Assembly: GCA_030998225.1 (NCBI GenBank)
Contig: JAPYXD010000704.1
Coordinates: forward strand, 1,488,001-1,552,000
Length of the DNA stretch: 64,000 bases
Direction of reading: 5' to 3'
From: Diplolepis rosae
Taxonomy: Eukaryota > Arthropoda > Insecta > Hymenoptera > Diplolepididae
Both the position numbers and the translations under genes were made by a program. A model generated the notes under the pieces. That model did not search any database, was not told where the DNA came from, and saw only the letters and a program-made list of their open reading frames with translations. Every line of letters starts with the position of its first letter. The stretch's first letter is position 1. Positions 57,414 to 64,000 of this stretch are shown piece by piece.

Positions 57414-60256
57414 ATTTCTAGAATATGAAAAAACAACTAGTGAATATTGTGCATTTGAGTACAACTTTGGTATTGTCTGCAGTATAAAAATATGAGAAAA
57501 CCTACATAAAATCAAACATAAACATTTTTTGGTGAAACACGAGAGAAATCTTAGGAATTGATATTGAAAAGTAACACATACATTTTAAAAAAACATCTGA
57601 GATAAAAAACTAGTCACGTTTATGTACAAATGTAGCTTAAATTGTAGATGCAGGTATAAAATGCGAGAAAAAATAACTCAAAAAATTACGAAAAACTTCG
57701 GTAAAACTTTGATCAATATGAAAAAAACCTTAAAAAACCTTAAAAATACGCAAACAACACTTCCATAAAGACTTCGATAAAATTTCAATGAAACCTTTAA
57801 AAAACTTCGATAAAATAAGCATGAAATTTCTTTGGGATTGTGTGAAAAGTAAATCTGAGATAAAAAACTAGTCACGTTTATGTACAAATGTAGCTTAAAT
57901 TGTAGATGCAGGTATAAAATGCGAGAAAAAATAACTCAAAAAATTACGAAAAACTTCGGTAAAACTTTGATGAAAGGCTTCAAAAACCTCGATGAAAACA
58001 TGGAAAAAATTGTTTGCATTAAAAATCGAATTCTTTAAGTAATATTATAATATAGGATCCAAATTCATCATCTCATCTGTTATGAATTTAAATTTTCTAA
58101 TCTTAAATCATTGTAATCCCTCGGGTTCTGATAGGTTTAATCTTGATTTTAATTTAATCTTTTTCCTACGTCGCTGTTTTTGAAGACACATTTTCACAAA
58201 CTTACTATAAGAGGATCGTTTAGTGACTGATTTCTGGGTGCATAGAAAAGACAGTTGTAGGCAAGAAAACCAGTAAGATGGAGGGAAATTTTTTTAATAT
58301 AAGTAGTACTGTGATTGTAAGGGAAAGTGGAAGGATAAACACCAGATGACCAGACTGTCCCGATAATAAAGGAAGGATAGTAAATTGTAACCGGAGTCGT
58401 AACGGTCCCACACATTTTTAAAGAAAATTGAAGAGGCCTATGTGTCCATTCATTGCAGAGTTTTGAGGATTTAATAATGAAATAAGTTTTGAATACCTTG
58501 TTAGGATTGAGATTTATTTATTTGAATATTTTGAGAAAAGCACCAATATTCAAAAAATATTCTGGAGAAAAAAAATATAAGGATATTTGTTGATTCCATA
58601 GGGAAGATAATAGTTTGTGATTCAGGTCTTCAATTGTTTTTAAACCTGTTGTTTAAAAGTAAATGGTAAAAAACAGATAGATTGTCAGTGTCAGTTCTTT
58701 GATTTATTGTGTTGGGGTTGCTAGCTATATGGGTCATTTCTAAAATCATTCGCTTTCTATAATTGTCAGTTCGATCAACGATCTGTACATTATCGAAATC
58801 GAAATTCAAATAAATAAATCTCAATCCTAACAAGGTATTCAAAACTTATTTCATTATTAAATCCTCAAAACTCTGCAATGAATGGACACATAGGCCTCTT
58901 CAATTTTCTTTAAAAATGTGTGGGACCGTTACGACTCCGGTTACAATTTACTATCCTTCCTTTATTATCGGGACAGTCTGGTCATCTGGTGTTTATCCTT
59001 CCACTTTCCCTTACAATCACAGTACTACTTATATTAAAAAAATTTCCCTCCATCTTACTGGTTTTCTTGCCTACAACTGTCTTTTCTATGCACCCAGAAA
59101 TCAGTCACTAAACGATCCTCTTATAGTAAGTTTGTGAAAATGTGTCTTCAAAAACAGCGACGTAGGAAAAAGATTAAATTAAAATCAAGATTAAACCTAT
59201 CAGAACCCGAGGGATTACAATGATTTAAGGTTAGAAAATTTAAATTCATAACAGATGAGATGATGAATTTGGATCCTATATTATAATATTACTTAAAGAA
59301 TTCGATTTTTAATGCAAACAATTTTTTCCATGTTTTCATCGAGGTTTTTGAAGCCTTTCATCGAAATTTTTATCGAAGTTTTTATAGGCGTTTCTGATCG
59401 AGTTTTTTTGCCCTTTTGAGTTATTTATTCACATTTTATGTACTCACATCCACATTCTAAGTTACATTTATACATTAACGTGTCTAGTTTTTTTTTTTTT
59501 TTTTTTTTATCTCAGTTGTTTAAAAATGTATAATTTTATGTCAACTTTCTCATGTTTTTACTTTTCACACAATCCCAATGAAATTTCATGCTTATTTTAT
59601 CAAAGTTTTTTAGAGGTTTCATTGAAATTTTATCGAAGTCTTTATGGAAGTGTTGTTTGCGTATTTTTAAGGTTTTTTAAGGTTTTTTTCATATTCATCA
59701 AAGTTTTACCGAAGTTTTTCGTAATTTTTTGAGTTATTTTTTCTCGCATTTTATACCTGCATCTACAATTTAAGCTACATTTGTACATAAACGTGACTAG
59801 TTTTTTATCTCAGATTTACTTTTCACACAATCCCAAAGAAATTTCATGCTTATTTTATCGAAGTTTTTTAAAGGTTTCATTGAAATTTTATCGAAGTCTT
59901 TATGGAAGTGTTGTTTGCGTATTTTTAAGGTTTTTTAAGGTTTTTTTCATATTGATCAAAGTTTTACCGAAGTTTTTCGTAATTTTTTGAGTTATTTTTT
60001 CTCGCATTTTATACCTGCATCTACAATTTAAGCTACATTTGTACATAAACGTGACTAGTTTTTTATCTCAGATGTTTTTTTAAAATGTATGTGTTACTTT
60101 TCAATATCAATTCCTAAGATTTCTCTCGTGTTTCACCAAAAAATGTTTATGTTTGATTTTATGTAGGTTTTCTCATATTTTTATACTGCAGACAATACCA
60201 AAGTTGTACTCAAATGCACAATATTCACTAGTTGTTTTTTCATATTCTAGAAATAA

Positions 60257-60300
60257 AGATCACTGATGAGGACTCCAATCAGAGTCGAAACGTTTGATTG
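60257..60300 (+). ncRNA. Hammerhead-ribozyme-like motif, right copy
   Basis: The core CTGATGA (60263-60269) is followed by a 5-bp stem II GACTC/GAGTC with loop CAATCA and then GAAA (60287-60290). Stem III would be only AC/GT with no loop, U16.1 and H17 are T at 60293 and 60294, and stem I is ATCA/TGAT (60259-60262 with 60295-60298). One extra G at 60270 departs from the consensus. Very short stem III is known from hammerheads in Penelope-like elements, which may act as dimers. Confidence 0.6.
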
Positions 60301-60724
60301 AAACTACTGTTTTTTTCATTTATGGACCCTAAAGCCAATTATCTAACATTACAAATATTTTAATATCTTTTTTATGAACAAATTACTAAAAAAAAAGTCA
60401 CTTTTTTTTTGAAATCATAATTTTTCGTCTAAATTCCGAATTTTAAAATTTTCGTAGTTCACATAGAACAAATAAGTCTAACGAAGAAAACAAAACAAAA
60501 ATTTTGATTTCAGTTGAAAATAACGGCTGCTATGGAGCTGCTATGCAAAACGTGGATTACTCGGCCATTTGAAATTTTTCGGATGTAATTTTTTTTTGTT
60601 AATAAAGTCTAAAATATGACTAAAACATATCCCAAAGTTCTTATGTCTCCGATGTTTCTTTCTATGAGAAAAAAAATCAGGAAAAAACGCTTTTTTCGGC
60701 CTCTTGAGGGGACTGTCCCCTTAA

Positions 60725-61124
60725 TGAGGCCTAAATTTCAGATAATTCGAAATTATTTTCGAGTGAATTTCTAGGAGCCACTCTTAATTTGAGTAGCTCA
60801 ATATTTTACTCCAAAATAAAGTGACATTTCACTCCAATGATAATTTTCACTCCAACAAATTTTCAAGAGTAAATAAATATGTAATAAATAAATATATATG
60901 TAATATGTAAACTTCGCGCTCAAAGTTCTATGTCCTTTACATATAAATTGCTAAATTTTTTCTATTTTAAATTCTGATTAAAAAATTGAAGCTTCGATTT
61001 TGAATAATAGTATTTAAAATAAAGAATAAAAATGTTGCAATTAAAATTTGTAGACCTTTTTGTAGTAAACAATTTTGTATCATAACGTTTTTTTCTTATC
61101 ACCTATAGTTTAACTGGGAAATGG
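60725..61124. other. Intergenic, nothing recognised
   Basis: AT-rich spacer with TAAATAAATAT-type short repeats near 60865-60905. Confidence 0.35.
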
Positions 61125-61497
61125 GATTTTGATATTGACTTTTTTCAAGTTTTAACATACTGTAACTTTTCTAATTTTGATTTATTCGAAAAATGTTTTT
61201 AGCATAACGGATAGAAATTATTTCCTTATTTTTTATCGGCTGTGGCTAGTTAACGAACTTATCCTTACTTTTTCGGCTCCAATAAAGTATGACAAAGCTC
61301 AATTAAATCCGATAATTCTATCGAAATTGATCGTGGTCACGACCTACTACTACTGCCACTAATATACAGACAGACAGACACTTTCGTGAAAACCGTTTTC
61401 TCTTACTCAGGGGATCTCAAAACGTAAAGATTTGATAAAAATGTCGAGTCATTTTTCACATAAAACCAATACCTTCTCATTCATCGTGAGAATGTAA
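61125..61497 (+). repeat. Dispersed repeat family, copy 2
   Basis: Counterpart of 34106-34545, sharing the same start, the (ACAG)n tract and the same end, but lacking about 80 internal bases. Confidence 0.75.
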
Positions 61498-63170
61498 CAG
61501 ATTGAAAATAGTCTTTATATGTAAATATATTATAAAATATACATCAAGTATCATCAAAATCGTAAAAATGGTTGACAATTTTTTCATCAGGACTGCCAAT
61601 CTAAATCTGAAATATCTTGCTTGACCTACTGGTTTCCCACCAACTGTTGACTAAATAGCGCATACAAGAAAATTATTTTAAATAATTTAATCATGTATTT
61701 TAAGCTCTTGGTTGCATCAAATATTCTAGTTCAGACTTTCAGGCAATGTTCTTCATAAGTATTTAGATGGCTCAAGTCGTCCGTTTCTGCAAATAAATGA
61801 AAAGCCCCACTGTCTACAACGGCCCAGTGATGATTAATTATCAACCACAGTAGATAAAAAGTGCTTGAATTGTGAATAATTTGCAACCATGCAAAAAAAC
61901 CTAGTAATTTGGTAAATAAAATAAATAAATATTTATATACACACTTATTTTAAATAATATCAAAAATTGTCAAGGTTTTCTGTTTCATTGAATAAGCAAA
62001 AGCATTGAAAGGAGAAAATCGTGATTATTTGAAAGGATGCTAGGAATGGGTAAAATTGTGAGCTTTGGCAACACACCCTTCCTTCGAAAAGTCTGACCCA
62101 ACCTTGACACTGAGAAAGGCAGCTTGTTTGCCAGCGGGGGTTGGCTCTACACGCCGCTTGGAAGGAAAGTCGCGAAGAGAAGCAAGTTAGACGAGGATGG
62201 GGTGATCAATACTGTAGACCTAGTAGCCGGCTTCTCATTCAGCAGCTCCCGTCCCAGCTATTTGTCCTTTCCCGCCTCTCCATGCCTCTATACTTTACAA
62301 CGTTCTACTATACCAGTGACGTAGCACAAGAATACTTTGTAAAAGTAATATGTGATAATGAGTAATATGTGTATAAAATAATAATAACTTTTCAGCGCAT
62401 AAATAAATTAGTATAAATGTTGGTGGGTGGTAGCTCTGGTATTTATCTTAGAAAATAAAGGAAATATGATAATGAACGTTCTTTTATGTTTATGTGTGAA
62501 CAGTGTGAACCACTTAAAACATTATTTTAATTTATTAGCACATCTACAGCTTAGAGAATAATAAGTTAAAATCCTGCGTAATTAAAAATAAATGAAATAA
62601 ATATAATAAATAAAAGTATAATTAAAAACGAAAACATATATTTTTTAACTAATTTAAATGATAAATTATAAAAACAAAAATCACTTTCAAACATGATTTC
62701 CTGAATAAAAAACATAATTAATTTTTTTGATTCCTAGCCCCTTCAGCGTTTAGAATATAGTAATTACGAAACCGAATTAGCATTTTTAAAGAGATTCGAA
62801 TCCATAGAAGATATTGTAATATATGAATAAAAAAGTGTACTTGCATTTTAAAATTTTTTATTTTTATAAGCGAATATCAATCGGCTATATACAAGTAAAT
62901 TCGCAGATATTATATTGTGATGCGCAGTTTTCATTTTAATTTAAAAAAGGCAAGAAAAATTTCAAAAATTTTCTTTTTTTAACTAAAATATACGCGTTGC
63001 AGAAAAATGTTACGGAAAAAGTTGTTTTCCTAAAAAAATGCTACTTTGCTCTGGAAAAAATGTTGATAAAAAACATTGTTATAGTTTTATTACTTTCATA
63101 AACACAATATATTTTGGAATTTAATTCAAATTTCAAATTCTTTTATTCTTCAAAGCTTGGTAATAGTATA
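61498..63170. other. Intergenic with a small GC-richer island
   Basis: Mostly AT-rich. At 62090-62330 the GC content rises sharply and two overlapping frames are open (62124-62324 and 62141-62365), without a known domain. It may be a fragment of a host exon or of an unplaced element. Confidence 0.35.
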
Positions 63171-63709
63171 TTATGTGCCTATAGGCGCATAATGAGGGTT
63201 ATTACGCGACGAGCGACAGTGCTCGCAGGAGATCGAAGCCGAGACGAAACCGAGGCGCGATCAGTCCTGCGAACATTTTAAGCGAGTATCATGATTACCC
63301 GAAATTTGTGTGCATTGGCACATATTCAAATTTATGTGACTTCGGCGCATATACGAGTTTTTATGCGTACACACGAATCCAATCTGAAAAGGTCGAAATT
63401 GCCGTGATTATCGCCCATCTCACTTGACATTTCGCGAATACTTCCGGCCATTTTGATTTTCTCGACCTTGTGTAGTAGTAGGAGTAGCGTATTGTAATAG
63501 ACGCATGCGCAGTTCAAATGTACAAGGCTTTGTCAGTACGGTGCCAACGCTGTACGAAGAAGAATAAGAAGAAAATTACGCTCCGCTGTATCGTAATAGG
63601 CACATGCGCAGTTCAATTTTTACATTACATTCCTGTGTATCGTAATACACAACATTACGATACTCTCAACTGTAGCGTAAAATCAAGTTTACGCGCCGGA
63701 GGCACATAA
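63171..63709 (-). mobile_element. Non-autonomous element with TTATGTGCCT ends, copy B
   Basis: Inverted relative of 44222-44820 with the same ends and inner phrases, but only two minisatellite units (63236-63257). ACGCATGCGCAGTTC and ACATGCGCAGTTC, related to the NRF-1 site of copy A, lie at about 63502-63515 and 63602-63615. Confidence 0.8.
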
Positions 63710-64000
63710 AAATATTATTTAACCACTGATCAATTTAAAGTTACCAGCTTCTTAAAAAATATAAAAGTTTCACGCTAAAATGGAATAATTATTCTAATTT
63801 GCTATTTATAGTCTAATCGCAAAAATTTAATACAAGTTACTCAAAATCAACCCCTAACACACAAAAAGAAAAAAATGTAAACTATAATTACATTGATTCA
63901 TCGATATTTTTTTGCAGCAAAACATCTTGCGATCATTGAACTCACATATAAAAAGCAGCTTAAGTAAGTAAATAAGTAAGTTATAATTGGCGCAGAATAA
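63710..64000. other. Intergenic, nothing recognised
   Basis: AT-rich end of window. Confidence 0.35.

Larger units (their letters stand above)
57305..60360. repeat. Giant inverted repeat with hammerhead-like motifs near both ends
   Basis: The left arm 57305-58510 matches the right arm 58810-60360 in reverse, around a spacer of about 300 bp. The right arm is longer because a 255-bp unit is repeated (59526-59780 and 59781-60070, plus a decayed one); the left arm has two partial units (57597 and 57854). Short phrases such as TATCGAAGTTTTT recur throughout. A frame at 58194-58415 appears again at 58916-59137 only because of the inversion. It is nested in the TTAA element. Confidence 0.82.
56960..60720. 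mobile_element. TTAA-flanked element (Kolobok or piggyBac type)
   Basis: Inverted ends of about 45 bp begin GGGGACAGTCCCCT, itself a palindrome, with TTAA at 56956-56959 and 60721-60724. The starting G fits Kolobok better than piggyBac. Most of its length is the inverted repeat inserted at about 57305-60360; without it the element is a 700-bp MITE. No transposase. Confidence 0.82.

Noticed and set aside
57678..57887. Phe-rich frames at 57678-57887, 59526-59732 and 59781-59990
   Set aside because: These are translations of the tandem 255-bp non-coding unit in the two arms.
58194..58415. 73-codon frame present twice (also 58916-59137)
   Set aside because: Identical only because the arms of the inverted repeat mirror each other; no known domain.

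Overview
This window looks like transposon-dense, AT-rich nuclear DNA of an arthropod, most probably an insect. The evidence is the set of element families: R1-clade LINEs, a Ty1/copia element primed from initiator tRNA-Met, several mariner/Tc1 relatives, P-superfamily elements with a THAP domain, and Kolobok-like and Transib-like elements. I cannot name the species. I find no rRNA gene, no CRISPR array and no confident host gene. Nearly all recognisable coding sequence is transposon-derived and broken, and the layout is mostly insertions inside insertions.

Left third (1-19400). A 5'-cut R1-clade LINE (1-2640) runs into a foldback repeat. Next come a short mariner with intact ends (4450-5141), a 3-kb array of about 165-bp units in both orientations (6320-9430) with a TA-flanked element inside it (7859-9036), a tRNA-like SINE (10490-10735), and a long-arm foldback element ending in C and G runs (11014-12832). 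A P-like element with THAP exon, inverted ends and a near-perfect 8-bp duplication (13059-18896) sits in a short satellite array and carries a second LINE copy that lacks its 3' end.

Middle (19400-42300). A DDE integrase-core transposase gene (20920-26311, minus strand) is split by a copia element (22053-26263) with 196-bp LTRs, primer site, polypurine tract and 5-bp target duplication. A mariner transposase is interrupted by a 233-bp MITE (30037-30269). From 32070 to 42179 I reconstruct one P-type element with inverted repeats of about 800 bp and a perfect 7-bp duplication. Its left arm has been cut into three pieces by later insertions: a mariner, a LINE tail, a second P-like transposase within an inverted duplication, a hAT BED-finger fragment and a 1.5-kb palindrome.

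Right third (42300-64000). Two copies of a short element differ by expansion of an 11-bp minisatellite (11 units against 2). A third LINE copy (48850-53085) has ORF1 fused to the end of ORF2 and is interrupted by a 1704-bp element with Transib-like ends. A Kolobok-like element (53802-55088), a second copy of the 7859 element (55671-56817), and a TTAA-flanked element (56960-60720) follow. The last is mostly filled by a giant inverted repeat with a hammerhead-ribozyme-like motif near each outer end. A third, mutated copy of that motif lies at 42235-42275.

Mobile elements appear to have used one another as landing sites over time. Three reconstructions are strongest because removing the insert and one duplication copy restores a known sequence: copia in the integrase gene, the MITE in the mariner gene, and the Transib-like element in LINE copy 3.
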